Assembly: GCF_010682065.1 (NCBI RefSeq) | Contig: NZ_JAAGWG010000004.1 | Location: forward strand, 124,001 to 188,000 | DNA: 64,000 nt | DNA from: Blastococcus saxobsidens | GTDB taxonomy: Bacteria; Actinomycetota; Actinomycetes; Mycobacteriales; Geodermatophilaceae | Direction of reading: 5' to 3' | Part shown: in pieces, positions 14,121 through 23,612 of the stretch | Layout: every line of letters begins with the position of its first letter | How positions within the stretch are numbered: the first letter of the stretch is position 1 | Notes under the pieces: model-generated | The model's input: the letters and a program-made list of their open reading frames with translations, nothing else | Databases searched by the model: none | What the model was told of the DNA's origin: nothing | Program-made: the position numbers and the translations under genes

Positions 14121-17100
14121 GTGGCGTTGAAAATGCACGGGGGAATGAAGGTGTACGTCGGCGACCCGGCCGCCGCCCGCGCCTATGTGGAGGCCGACCG
14201 GGGTCGCGCCGATGACTACTACCTCACCGAGGGCACCGGGTTCGCCCGCCGCTTCACCGCCACCGACGGGCGCGTGACCGAACTGGTCTCGCTGACCGGC
14301 GACGGCTACGAGACCTGGGTCGCCGGCCGCGACCCGGACACCGACCAGCCGCGGGGGCAGCTGCGCGACGACGCGCGGGCGGTGCGGTTCGTGGAGGTGG
14401 TGGTCAACGGCCCGAAGACGTGGTCGCTGGCCGCCGCGCTGCACCCGGACATCGCCGCCGCGTACGAGGCGGCGCAGGACCGCGCGGCCGGGCAGATCGT
14501 CGGCTGGCTCTCCCAGCACGCCACCACGCGGGTCGGTCCGCGCGGCGGGCAGGTGCAGGTGCCGCTACAGGCGCTGGAGGCGGCCACGGTGCGGCACTAC
14601 ACCTCCCGGGCGGAGGATCCGCACTGGCATCTGCACCTGCAGCTGCTCTCCCGCGTGTTCGCGGCCGGGAAATGGCGGGGCCTGCACACCGTCGGCATCC
14701 GGGACTCGCTCGGGGCGATCAACGGGATCGGGCATGCGGCGATGGCGTGTGATCCGGAATTGAACGCCGCATTCGCCGCGCACGGCTACACGAAGGACGC
14801 GACTGGAGAAATACTGGAGCTCGCCGACTATGTCGGCCCGTTCAGCGCCCGGCACGCGCAGATCGCCCGGAATGTGGACCGCTACGAAGCCGAATGGACG
14901 GCCGCGCACCCCGGTGAACAACCCGGCCCGGCGTTGCGGCGGGCGTGGGACGCCCGCGCCTGGGCCGACGGCCGCCCGGACAAGGTCACCCCGCAGCCCG
15001 GTGCGAACGTGGAGGAGCGCTGGCGGAGGGGGCTGCACGACCTGGGTTGCCGCGACCCCGAAGGTCCCGTTGACCTGGCCCCCACCCCGATCGGCGCGCT
15101 CGACCGCGACTGCGCGGCAGAAGTGGTCCTCACCAGGCTGGCCGCCGCCCGGTCGGCGTGGAACGCCGCCGACGTCCGCGGCGAGGTGGAGCGGCTGATC
15201 GCCGCCGCCGGTGTGGTGGTCGCGGCTGCGGTGCGCGTCGAGCTGGCAGAGGACGTCACCGCCCGCGCGATGGACCGCTGCGTGTCGCTGCTGGATCGCG
15301 ACGGGATACCGGAGCACATCCGGGCCTGGACGTCGCAGCCGGTGCTCGAGGTCGAGGCCGACCTGACCGCCCGGCTCGCTGCCCGCGCCGCGACCGGCCG
15401 ATCGGACCCGGAGCTGACATCGCCCCTCGACCTCGCGGCCGGCGGCGCGAGGCTGGACCCGGGACAGGCCGCGGTGGTCGCCGTGCTGGCCGGTGACCGG
15501 CCGCTGGCCGTGGTGGAGGGCGCGGCCGGCGCCGGCAAGACCACCACCCTGGCCGCGGTCCGCGACGTGCTCGGCCAGCAGGGACGTCAACTGGTGGTGG
15601 TGACCCCGACGCTGAAGGCCGCCAAGGTCGCCGCCGCGGAGGTGGGTTCGGCGGCCGGGTCGGCGGCATGGCTGGCCTACCAGCACGGCTGGCGGTGGAA
15701 CGACGACGGCGCCTGGACCCGGCTCGCGCCCGGGCAGACCGACCCGGTCACCGGCCGGGTCTACGCCGGCCCGGCCGAGCAAGCGCGGCTACGGCCGGGA
15801 GACCTGCTGGTGATCGACGAGGCCGGCATGCTGGACCAGGACACCGCCCGCGCCCTACTCACCGTCGCCGACGAGTCCCGGGCGCGGGTGGTGCTGCTCG
15901 GCGACCGCCACCAGCTGGCTGCGGTCGGCCGCGGCGGAGTTCTCGACCTCGCCGCCGACGCCGCCGACCCGGCGGGGCACCTGACCCTGGAGGCGGTGCA
16001 CCGCTTCACCCGCACCGGCACCACCGGCGCGCCGGTGCCCGACATCGAGTACGCGGACCTGACCCTGGCCATGCGTACCGGCACCGACCCCGCCGTGGTG
16101 TTCGACGCGCTCCTGGCGCGCGGGCAGATCCTGCTGCACCCCGACGCGGCCGCGCTGCGGGAGGCGATCGCGGCGGCCGCCGCCGAGCACCACCGCCGCG
16201 GCGAACCCGTGGCGGTGGTGGTGGACACTCGCGAGCAGGCCGCCGAGCTCAACGCCGCCATCCGGGAACGACGGGTCGCCGACGGCCGGGTCGACGACCA
16301 GCGCATCGCCGTCACCGGCGCCGGGCAGAGGATCGGCGCTGGGGACCGGATCGCCACCCGCCGCAACGACCACGACCTGGGCGTGGCCAACCGCGACACC
16401 TGGACCGTCACCGCCGTCGACCGAAGCGGCGCGCTATATGTCACCCCGGCCCGGCCTGGCACCGGGGACGTTCCCGACGGTGTCACCCCGGCCCCGCAAG
16501 GGGCGCGGGTGCTGCCCTCCGACTACGTCACCTCGAACGTGGAGCTGGCCTACGCGAGCACCGCGCACGGTGTGCAGGGTGAGACCGTCGCCGCCGCACA
16601 CCTGGTGATCGGGGAGCACACCGGGGCCGGGTCGGCCTACGTTGGAATGACCCGCGGACGCGAGGCGGACACCGCCCACCTCATCGCCGCCGACGCGGAC
16701 GAGGCGAGGGAGCAGTGGGTCGCCGTCTTCGGCCGTGACCGCGCCGACCTCGGGCCCGCGCACGCCGCCGAGGAAGCCGCCGCCGAGGCCGCCCGCTACG
16801 CCCCGTCCCGTCCTCTGGAAGAGGTGCTGACCGAGCTGCGCGCGGGGTGGACGGCCGAGCAGCGCTGCCTGGACCGGCTCGCGTTGTGGGAGCCGGAGCG
16901 CGACACACTGCGCAACGTCATCGCGCTCGAAGCCCCCCACGTCGGCGAACTCGCGAACCTCGAAGCCGCCCGGGATCAGACGGCGCTCGCCGCGGCGCGG
17001 GCGAGCCGCCGGGCCGGGGAGAGCGGGGCGGCTGTCGCCGCCCACGCGGAGCAGGTCCGCGACACCCTCCTCGCGCGCTGGGACGGCGAACGCGACGCCG

Positions 17101-17771
17101 CCCGCCGAGCCGCGCGGGTGGTGCTCAACGGCTCCGGTCGGTTCGGCCTCCGACGGGGCGCAGTGGCCCGGGCCTGCGAGCAGCTCACCGGCTGGGCCGA
17201 CCGCTGGCGGCCCCACCTGCCCTCCCTGCCTACCGACCCGGAGGACCTCTCCCCGGTCGCCGGCTGGTTCGACGACCGCCCCACCCTGTGGAGGTCGCTC
17301 GACGCCTCCGCCCGCCGGACCGCCGAACAGTCCCATCCCGAACACGCACAGCTCTGCGCAGCTGCCGACGCCGCCCGGCACGCGCACGAGCAGGCCCGGC
17401 ACGCCGTCGCCGAGGCCGGCCGCCGCCGCGACGAGCGGCTCGACTCCTTCGGTCCCGTGGCCTGGACCACCGACCCGGCCGGCCGCCTCACTGACCTCCA
17501 GCGTGACATCGCCGCCACCCGCCAGGAGCTCACCGCCACACGCGCGCGCATCGCGACCCTCACCGCCGAACCGGCCATCCTTGCCCAGCCAGTGGAGCAG
17601 CTCACTCGCGACCGCAAGGACTGGCGCACACGGCGCTCGACAGGCACCGACCATCGCGAATCCAGGCGCCCGCGGTCGGCCGCCCCGGTACCGAACGTCC
17701 CCCACCCCAAGCCCGAGCGCCTCGGACCGTCCCTCGCCCGTGGAGGCGCGGCGCCGGGCATCGGTCGATGA
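14121..17771 (+). CDS. MobF-type conjugative relaxase-helicase
   Basis: 1216-residue TrwC/TraA-like protein. Residues 1-270 form the relaxase: catalytic Tyr candidates Tyr33-Tyr34 in DDYYLTEGTGF and the metal-binding triad His168/170/172 in HWHLHLQLL. A SF1 (RecD/Pif1-like) helicase follows: Walker A GAAGAGKTTTL near 467, Walker B VIDEAGMLD near 564, and STAHGVQGETV plus YVGMTRGREA near 814-840. The C-terminal 350 residues are charged and coiled. It would nick oriT, stay covalently on the strand and unwind it for transfer. The GTG at 14121 lacks a strong ribosome-binding site. Full length, no visible damage. Confidence 0.92.
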   Translation: MALKMHGGMKVYVGDPAAARAYVEADRGRADDYYLTEGTGFARRFTATDGRVTELVSLTGDGYETWVAGRDPDTDQPRGQLRDDARAVRFVEVVVNGPKTWSLAAALHPDIAAAYEAAQDRAAGQIVGWLSQHATTRVGPRGGQVQVPLQALEAATVRHYTSRAEDPHWHLHLQLLSRVFAAGKWRGLHTVGIRDSLGAINGIGHAAMACDPELNAAFAAHGYTKDATGEILELADYVGPFSARHAQIARNVDRYEAEWTAAHPGEQPGPALRRAWDARAWADGRPDKVTPQPGANVEERWRRGLHDLGCRDPEGPVDLAPTPIGALDRDCAAEVVLTRLAAARSAWNAADVRGEVERLIAAAGVVVAAAVRVELAEDVTARAMDRCVSLLDRDGIPEHIRAWTSQPVLEVEADLTARLAARAATGRSDPELTSPLDLAAGGARLDPGQAAVVAVLAGDRPLAVVEGAAGAGKTTTLAAVRDVLGQQGRQLVVVTPTLKAAKVAAAEVGSAAGSAAWLAYQHGWRWNDDGAWTRLAPGQTDPVTGRVYAGPAEQARLRPGDLLVIDEAGMLDQDTARALLTVADESRARVVLLGDRHQLAAVGRGGVLDLAADAADPAGHLTLEAVHRFTRTGTTGAPVPDIEYADLTLAMRTGTDPAVVFDALLARGQILLHPDAAALREAIAAAAAEHHRRGEPVAVVVDTREQAAELNAAIRERRVADGRVDDQRIAVTGAGQRIGAGDRIATRRNDHDLGVANRDTWTVTAVDRSGALYVTPARPGTGDVPDGVTPAPQGARVLPSDYVTSNVELAYASTAHGVQGETVAAAHLVIGEHTGAGSAYVGMTRGREADTAHLIAADADEAREQWVAVFGRDRADLGPAHAAEEAAAEAARYAPSRPLEEVLTELRAGWTAEQRCLDRLALWEPERDTLRNVIALEAPHVGELANLEAARDQTALAAARASRRAGESGAAVAAHAEQVRDTLLARWDGERDAARRAARVVLNGSGRFGLRRGAVARACEQLTGWADRWRPHLPSLPTDPEDLSPVAGWFDDRPTLWRSLDASARRTAEQSHPEHAQLCAAADAARHAHEQARHAVAEAGRRRDERLDSFGPVAWTTDPAGRLTDLQRDIAATRQELTATRARIATLTAEPAILAQPVEQLTRDRKDWRTRRSTGTDHRESRRPRSAAPVPNVPHPKPERLGPSLARGGAAPGIGR

Positions 17772-17932
17772 GCAGGGCCGCCCCCATGGGCCGTCCCGGG
17801 CCCGGACACATGCAACAGGAGGAGAACCGGAGAATTTCGGAAGCAATCAGTGGTCGGCTGTCACCAATCGCACCCAAATGGCGCCTTCTCCAGTGAAGGA
17901 GCACAGCCCACCCGAGCCCACCGGAGCCAGCC

Positions 17933-18157
17933 ATGTCCGATCAGACCGCCCGCCGCGAGCCCGAACTGCTCACCATCACCGAAGCCGCCGAACTCCTCCG
18001 CGCTCCCGTCGCCACCCTCCGGTACTGGCGACATCTGGGCACCGGGCCGCGCAGCTTCCGCCTCGGCCGCCGCGTCCTCTACCGCCACGATGACCTCCGC
18101 AGCTGGATTGACGATCAGCACGGCAAGGTCGCGCCTGTCCCGGCCGCGCGTCTGTGA
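17933..18157 (+). CDS. Small helix-turn-helix protein, likely excisionase
   Basis: 74 residues with a MerR/AlpA-type winged HTH: LLTITEAAELLRAPVATLRY, WRHLGTGPRSFRLGRRVLYR, then DDLRSWID. Proteins of this type immediately upstream of a tyrosine integrase usually act as excisionase or as a regulator of integrase. ATG 17933 follows a GGAG. The integrase starts 150 bases downstream. Confidence 0.85.
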   Translation: MSDQTARREPELLTITEAAELLRAPVATLRYWRHLGTGPRSFRLGRRVLYRHDDLRSWIDDQHGKVAPVPAARL

Positions 18158-18307
18158 TCGGCTCGAGGCACGGCGCACCGCCTTCCACAGATCGCGCTGG
18201 CCCCGCCGGAGGAGCAGGGAGCCGACGGCAGGCTGACCACCGGGGTGATCGCGTCGTGCAGCCCCACGCTACGGCGGCCAGCGCTTGCAGAGAGGCAGGT
18301 GATCGAG

Positions 18308-19522
18308 ATGGCGTCGATCGCACGGCGGCCTGATGGCACGTACCGGCCGCGGTACCGCGACGAGAACGGCAAGGAACACGCCCGCCACTTCAAGCGCAAG
18401 GTCGACGCCCAGCGATGGCTCGACGAGGTCACCGCGGCCGTTCAGACGGGCACCTACGTCGACCCCAAGCGGGCCAGGACGACCGTGGGCGAGTTGGCAC
18501 CCGTCTGGCTCGCCGGGAAGATCAACCTCAAGCCCACCAGCCGGGCCCGCTACGCCGACGTCCTCAAGACCCACGTCCTGCCGCGCTGGGGGAACGTCGC
18601 GCTGATCCGGGTGACGCACGGCGACGTGCAGGCCTGGCTGTCCGAGCTCTCCGACCGGGGGCTGGCCGGGGCCTCGGTCCGCAAGGCGCAGGGCGTCCTG
18701 TCCGGCATCCTTGGGCTCGCGGTGCGCGACCGGCGCCTGGCGGTTAACCCCGCACTCGGTGTCGCCCTGCCCCCGATGCGGGAGAAGCGCCGCCGGTACT
18801 TGACAGCCGAGCAGCTGGAGGCGCTCGCCGAGGCCGCCGGGCCCGGCCGGGTGGCGGTGCTGGTGCTCGGCTACTGCGGGCTGCGCTGGTCGGAGCTGGC
18901 CGCGCTGCGTGTGCGGCACTTCGACCTGCTCCGCGGGCGGGTGCTCGTCGAGGAGGCGGTCACCGAGGTCGACGGCTCCCGCCTGGTCTGGGGCACGCCG
19001 AAGACCCACGGCCGCCGCTCGGTGCCACTGCCGCGGTTCCTCGTCGACGAACTGGCCCGCACGGTGGTGACCCGCCCTGCCGACGAGCTGGCCTTCCCCT
19101 CGCCGCAGGGCGCGGTGCTGCGCAACCGGAACGCCCGGTCCGCCTGGTTCGACGCCGCGGCCCGGGCCATCGGGGAGCCCGGGCTCACGCCGCACGAACT
19201 CCGGCACACCGCAGCCTCGCTGGCGATCAAGGCCGGCGCCAACGTCAAGGCGGTGCAGCGGATGCTCGGGCACGCCTCGGCGGCCATGACCCTGGACCGC
19301 TACGCCGACCTGTTCGACGACGACCTGGACGACGTGGCCGACCGGCTGGACGCCCTGCGGGCCTCATCCCTCGGACGAGTTGCGGACTTTTTGCGGACTA
19401 AGCCCCCTTCGGAGGGCTCTCCGGAGCCTCCCGCGGAGGTGAATCCCCAGGTCAGAGGAGTGGAGACGAGGGGAATCGAACCCCTAACCCCCGCCTTGCA
19501 AAGGCGGTGCTCTGCCAATTGA
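18308..19522 (+). CDS. int: Tyrosine recombinase/integrase
   Basis: 404 residues as integrated. N-terminal arm-binding domain (MASIARRPDGTYRPRYRDEN), core-binding SAM-like domain (about 55-150), catalytic domain with Arg193 (GLRWSEL), His296-x-x-Arg299 (HELRH), His322 (LGHAS) and nucleophile Tyr332 (RYADLF). All key residues are present, so it should be active. It recombines attP with the 3' end of tRNA-Ala. The last 20 codons lie inside attR, so the C-terminus is set by the chromosome. ATG 18308 is preferred over the reading from 18245 because the conserved sequence begins there. Confidence 0.95.
   Translation: MASIARRPDGTYRPRYRDENGKEHARHFKRKVDAQRWLDEVTAAVQTGTYVDPKRARTTVGELAPVWLAGKINLKPTSRARYADVLKTHVLPRWGNVALIRVTHGDVQAWLSELSDRGLAGASVRKAQGVLSGILGLAVRDRRLAVNPALGVALPPMREKRRRYLTAEQLEALAEAAGPGRVAVLVLGYCGLRWSELAALRVRHFDLLRGRVLVEEAVTEVDGSRLVWGTPKTHGRRSVPLPRFLVDELARTVVTRPADELAFPSPQGAVLRNRNARSAWFDAAARAIGEPGLTPHELRHTAASLAIKAGANVKAVQRMLGHASAAMTLDRYADLFDDDLDDVADRLDALRASSLGRVADFLRTKPPSEGSPEPPAEVNPQVRGVETRGIEPLTPALQRRCSAN
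19381..19399 (+). repeat. Two arm-type-like repeats, right end, inside int
   Basis: TGCGGACT at 19381 and 19392, 11 bp apart, with a degenerate CTCGGACG one more 11-bp step upstream (19370). They lie within the last codons of int and 60 bp from the attR core. Confidence 0.6.
19460..19502. repeat. attR: 43-bp direct repeat within tRNA-Ala
   Basis: Matches 4335-4377 base for base. The element's copy supplies the 3' part of the working tRNA-Ala gene, so integration does not destroy the tRNA. Confidence 0.93.
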
Positions 19523-19533
19523 GCTACGTCCCC
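19461..19533 (-). tRNA. tRNA-Ala (TGC)
   Basis: 73 nt, reads GGGGACG...CGTCTCCA on the minus strand. Acceptor 7 bp (one G-U), D-arm AGCTC/GAGC, anticodon loop TTTGCAA (anticodon TGC), T-arm AGGGG/CCCCT with GTTCGATTC. CCA is not encoded. It is the element's integration target. Confidence 0.96.
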
Positions 19534-19558
19534 GGGGTGGCCCTCGCGGGCCGGGAGA

Positions 19559-19699
19559 TCACCGGGTGGGCCGGCTGACGGCCTCCGGACCGCTGGTGGC
19601 CTCGTGCCACAGATCCGCCTCGCCCTTGCCGGCGGAACGCTTGCGGACGGCGGCGAGGGCACCGGCCGCGACGGCCGCGAGCGCCAGCTTCTTCAGCAC
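19559..19699 (-). CDS. DLW-39 family small protein
   Basis: 46-residue protein with one membrane helix (LKKLALAAVAAGALAAV) followed by a basic patch and EADLWHEAT, which carries the Asp-Leu-Trp signature that names the family. These are found beside gyrA and the tRNA-Ile/tRNA-Ala pair in many Actinobacteria. Function unknown. GTG 19699 follows GAGGAGG at 8-base spacing; longer readings to 19777 are not conserved. It lies between the two tRNA genes. Confidence 0.88.
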   Translation of the reverse strand: MLKKLALAAVAAGALAAVRKRSAGKGEADLWHEATSGPEAVSRPTR

Positions 19700-19782
19700 G
19701 CGGAGAACCTCCTCGAGCAGCTTCGCCCGCCGCGGAGGCGACGACCGGAGATGCGCGGAACCAGTGGGCTCCGGCACACGGG

Positions 19783-19856
19783 TGGGCCTGGGAGGACTTG
19801 AACCTCCGGCCTCATCCTTATCAGGGATGCGCTCTAACCGCCTGAGCTACAGGCCC
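19783..19856 (-). tRNA. tRNA-Ile (GAT)
   Basis: 74 nt, GGGCCTG...CAGGCCCA on the minus strand. Anticodon loop CTGATAA gives GAT. D-arm AGCTC/GAGC and T-arm with GTTCAAGTC are present. CCA not encoded. Confidence 0.96.
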
Positions 19857-20210
19857 GTGAACCTCGAAAAGCGTACCTGACCCCTGCACCCGCTCCGGCA
19901 GGGGGTCGGGCAGGCGCCGGTGGGCGGCGACGGCGGGCCGGGGCGACGGAACGACGCTGGCGCCGGTGGCGGGCGCCTCGTGCGGGGAACCAGGCGCCCG
20001 GGGAGCGCCGCCGGAGCCCTGCTCCCCCGCACCAGGGGCCCACCGGCCACGCGGTCGAGCGGCACCGGGCGACGCCGGCGCCCGCCGCTTCGGGCGCACG
20101 CGACTACCCGAACGCCCCCGCACGGGCACACGCCCACCAGGACTGGCGCCCGCACGCTGGGCCCCTTCGGTCCGTGGTGGCGCGCTGCGGTCCGGTGGAC
20201 CGCGGCCGGC
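19857..20210. other. Spacer between DUF3566 gene and tRNA-Ile
   Basis: About 350 bases, extremely GC-rich, no gene. On the minus strand TACGCT at 19875-19870 lies 13 bases before the tRNA and is a plausible -10 box; no matching -35 is clear. Confidence 0.45.
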
Positions 20211-20912
20211 CTAGTCCCGCTCGGAGAGGGTGAGCTCGAGCCCGCCGACCAGGTCGGAGCAGAGGTTGTACATGAACGTCGCCACGGTGCACAGCGCCGT
20301 CAGCAGGACCACGTTGATGGCGCCGATGATCGCCGCGCCCCAGAAGAAGATGCCCGGCGTGACGACCTCGCTGCCGCCGCCCGACTCCGACGCGTCGCCG
20401 AACTGGCCGACCAGCCCGTTGATGGTGTCGAAGACCCCGAGGCCGTTGAGCACCAGGTACATCACGCCGACGGCGACCATCCAGACGAAGAACAGCGAGA
20501 TGGACAGCACCAGCGAGATCTTCAGCGCCGACCAGGTGTCGATGTGCCGCAGCTGGAGCCGCGCGCGACGGGGCCCGCGACCGGTCTGCTTCGCGGCGGC
20601 ACGCGGGGGAGCCGTGGCCGCCGCGGTGGCGTCGGGAACGGGGCCGGCGCCCGTGGCCGGTCCGCTCGGCGCGGGGACCGGCGGGGTGGACGAGGAGGCG
20701 GACGACGGCGTGGGGCCGGTCGGGGGGTCCACCAGCGGCTGAGGCACCACCGGGACCGATCCGGTGCCCGGGCCCTGCGCGCGCTGCGAGCCGGTCGGGG
20801 TGATCGACTGCGTCGTCGAGGCGTCCGGCCCGGTGCCGGGCGTGCCCGACGCGGCCGGGCCGTCCCCTGCCCGGGAGTCGGTGCGCACCGAACTGTGCGT
20901 CCGGTCGCTCAT
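20211..20912 (-). CDS. DUF3566 membrane protein
   Basis: 233 residues. A disordered Pro/Thr/Ala-rich N-terminal region (1-115) leads into the DUF3566 domain: ARLQLRHIDTWSALKISLVL, a membrane helix (about 130-155), a short extracellular loop with Asn-Gly-Leu repeats and Gly/Ser, and a second membrane helix (about 190-215) ending NLCSDLVGGLELTL. The family is tied to gyrA in Actinobacteria; function is not established. It is 104 bases downstream of gyrA on the same strand and probably co-transcribed. Confidence 0.92.
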   Translation of the reverse strand: MSDRTHSSVRTDSRAGDGPAASGTPGTGPDASTTQSITPTGSQRAQGPGTGSVPVVPQPLVDPPTGPTPSSASSSTPPVPAPSGPATGAGPVPDATAAATAPPRAAAKQTGRGPRRARLQLRHIDTWSALKISLVLSISLFFVWMVAVGVMYLVLNGLGVFDTINGLVGQFGDASESGGGSEVVTPGIFFWGAAIIGAINVVLLTALCTVATFMYNLCSDLVGGLELTLSERD

Positions 20913-21016
20913 GCCAGTCTCCCGTTCCCCAGCGGCGGAGCCGCTCTCTCGGTGTCGGTCCTGCGGCGACCGGGGCCGCCGCAGGACACGGACGCTTCCG
21001 TGACTAGCTGCTCACC

Positions 21017-23485
21017 CTAGGCCGCCGGCTCGTCGTTGTCCGTCGTACGCGCGATCGCCACGATCGACACGTCCTCAGGCAAGTTCATGAGCTTGACACC
21101 CATGGTCGCGCGATCCTTGTTGTGCCGCACCCCGTTGACCGGCGTCCGGATCACGCCGCCACCGGAGGTGATCGCGTACAGCTCGTCGCCGAGGGTCACC
21201 GCGAGGGCGCCGACGAGCGCACCCTTGCGTGCCTTCGGGTCGGCGGTGAGCACGCCCTTGCCGCCGCGACCCTGGTTCGGGTAGTTCTCGATGCCGGTGC
21301 GCTTGGCGAACCCGCGCTCGGTGGCCACCAGGACGTCGACGCCCTCCTGGACCACCATCATCGACAGCAGCCGGTCGTCGGAGCTCAGGGCGATGCCCCG
21401 CACGCCCTCGGTCGCCCGGCCCATCGGCCGCAGCGCGGCGTCGTCGGCCTTGAACCGGATGGACATCGCCTTGCGGGTGACCAGCAGGAGGTCCTGCTCC
21501 GGGTCGATCAGCGCGGCACCCACGAGCTCGTCGCCGTCCCGCAGGTTGACGGCGATGACGCCACCGGTGCGGGGGGAGTCGAAGTCGGTCAGCCGGGTCT
21601 TCTTCACCTGGCCCTTGGCGGTGGCCAGGACCAGGTACGGCGCGACCGAGTAGTCCTTGATCTGCATGACCTGGGCGATCTTCTCGTCGCCCTGGAAGGC
21701 CAGGATGTTCGCCACGTGCGCGCCGCGGGCGGTGCGGTTGGCCTCGGGGAGCTCGTAGGCCTTGGCGCGGTACACCCGGCCCTTGTTCGTGAAGAACAGG
21801 ATCCAGTCGTGGGTGGAGCCCACGAAGAAGTGGTCGACGATGTCGTCCTGCTTGAGCGCGGCACCCATCACGCCCTTGCCGCCGCGGCGCTGCGAGCGGT
21901 AGAGGTCGCTCTTCGTCCGCTTGGCGTACCCGGTGCGGGTGATGGTGACGACGACCTCCTCCTCCGCGATGAGGTCCTCCATCGACACGTCGCCGTCGTT
22001 CGCGACGAACTGCGTGCGGCGGTCGTCGCCGTACTTCTCGACGATCTCGGCGAGCTCGTCCTTGATGATCTGCCGCTGGCGCTCGGGAGAGTTCAGGATC
22101 GCCTGCAGGTCGGCGATGCGGGCCTCGATCTCGGCCAGCTCGTCCATGATCCGCTGGCGCTCGAGGGCGGCCAGACGGCGCAGCTGCAGATCCAGGATCG
22201 AGATCGCCTGGATCTCGTCGACGTCGAGCAGCTCCATCAGCCCGGTTCGAGCCTCGTCGGCCGAGGGGCTGCTGCGGATGAGCGCGATGACGGCGTCGAG
22301 CTGGTCGAGGGCCTTGGCCCAGCCGCGCAGGATGTGTGCGCGCTCCTCGGCCTTGCGCAGCCGGTAGCGGGTGCGCCGCTGGATGACGTCGATCTGGTGG
22401 TTGACGTACTCGCGCACCAGCTCGTCCAGGCGCAGCGTCCGCGGGACGCCGTCGACGATGGAGAGCATGTTGCAGCCGAACGTGGTCTGCAGCTGGGTGT
22501 GCTTGTAGAGGTTGTTCAGCACGACCTTGGCGACGGCGTCGCGGCGCAGCGTGAAGACCAGCCGGCGGCCGACGCGGTCGCTGGACTCGTCGGCGATCTC
22601 GCTGATGCCCTGGATCCGGCCTTCCTTGATCGACTCGGCGATCGACTCGGCCAGGTTGTCGGGGTTCACCTGGTACGGCAGCTCGGTGCAGACCAGCTGC
22701 ACCCGGCCGCGGGCGTCCTCCTCGACGGTGACGACGGCGCGCATGCGCACCGAGCCGCGCCCGGTCCGGTAGGCGTCCTCGATGCCCTCGCGCCCGACGA
22801 TCAGGCCGTGGGTCGGGAAGTCCGGGCCCTTGACCCGCTCCATGCAGGCGGTCAGGGCTTCCTCGGGCTCCGCATCGGGGTGGTCGAGGGTCCAGAAGAC
22901 GGCCTCGGCGACCTCGCGCAGGTTGTGCGGCGGCATGTTCGTGGCCATGCCGACCGCGATGCCGGCGGAGCCGTTGATCAGCAGGTTCGGGATGCGCCCC
23001 GGCAGGACCAGGGGCTCCTGGTTCTTGCCGTCGTAGTTGGGCTGGAAGTCGACGGTCTCCTCGTCGATGTCCCGGAGCATCTCCATGGCCAGCGGCGTGA
23101 GCCGGGCCTCGGTGTACCGCATGGCCGCGGCCGGGTCGTTGCCCGGTGAGCCGAAGTTGCCCTGCCCGTCGATGAGCGGGTAGCGCATCGCCCACGGCTG
23201 GGCCAGCCGCACGAGGGCGTCGTAGATCGAGGTGTCGCCGTGCGGGTGGTAGTTACCCATCACCTCACCGACGACGCGGGCGCACTTGACGTAGCTGCGG
23301 TCGGGGCGGAAGCCCTGGTCGTACATCGCGTACAGGACGCGGCGGTGGACCGGCTTGAGGCCGTCGCGGACCTCGGGCAGCGCGCGGCCGACGATGACCG
23401 ACATGGCGTAGTCGATGTAGCTGCGCTGCATCTCCTGCTGGAGGTCGACCGGTTCGACGCGGTCGCGGGGTGGGGTCTCCGTCAC
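21017..23485 (-). CDS. gyrA: DNA gyrase subunit A
   Basis: 822-residue breakage-reunion subunit of DNA gyrase. It forms A2B2 with GyrB and introduces negative supercoils. Catalytic Tyr124 in [11 protein letters not shown]; the quinolone-resistance region reads [13 protein letters not shown] (Thr85, Ser86, Asp89), with Thr where mycobacteria have Ala. The C-terminal beta-propeller carries the GyrA-box-like QRRGGKG at about 530. GTG 23485 is the start. Gap to gyrB is 127 bases, so the pair is probably one transcript. Confidence 0.97.
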   Translation of the reverse strand: MTETPPRDRVEPVDLQQEMQRSYIDYAMSVIVGRALPEVRDGLKPVHRRVLYAMYDQGFRPDRSYVKCARVVGEVMGNYHPHGDTSIYDALVRLAQPWAMRYPLIDGQGNFGSPGNDPAAAMRYTEARLTPLAMEMLRDIDEETVDFQPNYDGKNQEPLVLPGRIPNLLINGSAGIAVGMATNMPPHNLREVAEAVFWTLDHPDAEPEEALTACMERVKGPDFPTHGLIVGREGIEDAYRTGRGSVRMRAVVTVEEDARGRVQLVCTELPYQVNPDNLAESIAESIKEGRIQGISEIADESSDRVGRRLVFTLRRDAVAKVVLNNLYKHTQLQTTFGCNMLSIVDGVPRTLRLDELVREYVNHQIDVIQRRTRYRLRKAEERAHILRGWAKALDQLDAVIALIRSSPSADEARTGLMELLDVDEIQAISILDLQLRRLAALERQRIMDELAEIEARIADLQAILNSPERQRQIIKDELAEIVEKYGDDRRTQFVANDGDVSMEDLIAEEEVVVTITRTGYAKRTKSDLYRSQRRGGKGVMGAALKQDDIVDHFFVGSTHDWILFFTNKGRVYRAKAYELPEANRTARGAHVANILAFQGDEKIAQVMQIKDYSVAPYLVLATAKGQVKKTRLTDFDSPRTGGVIAVNLRDGDELVGAALIDPEQDLLLVTRKAMSIRFKADDAALRPMGRATEGVRGIALSSDDRLLSMMVVQEGVDVLVATERGFAKRTGIENYPNQGRGGKGVLTADPKARKGALVGALAVTLGDELYAITSGGGVIRTPVNGVRHNKDRATMGVKLMNLPEDVSIVAIARTTDNDEPAA

Positions 23486-23612
23486 GGTTCAGATCTCCAC
23501 AGGTCGGTGCACAGAGGTGGACAAAGTCGCAGGTCAACCGGGCCGTCGAGCGGCCGCCGGAAGGTGTTCACCGGCCGGCCGCCCGACGGCGCCGGGTCAG
23601 ACGTCGAGGCTC

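Larger units (their letters stand above)
4335..19502. mobile_element. Integrative (probably mobilizable) element at tRNA-Ala
   Basis: About 15.1 kb bounded by a perfect 43-bp direct repeat. The left copy is an orphan 3' piece of tRNA-Ala, the right copy is part of the complete tRNA-Ala gene. The integrase gene lies directly inside the right end and reads across the attachment site. Gene content: integrase, small HTH/excisionase, MobF relaxase-helicase, type II restriction-modification pair, Lsr2, chemoreceptor, small unknown proteins and degraded genes. No plasmid replication protein, FtsK-like translocase or type IV secretion genes are visible, so self-transfer is unlikely and mobilisation by a helper is the simplest reading. 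Confidence 0.9.
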
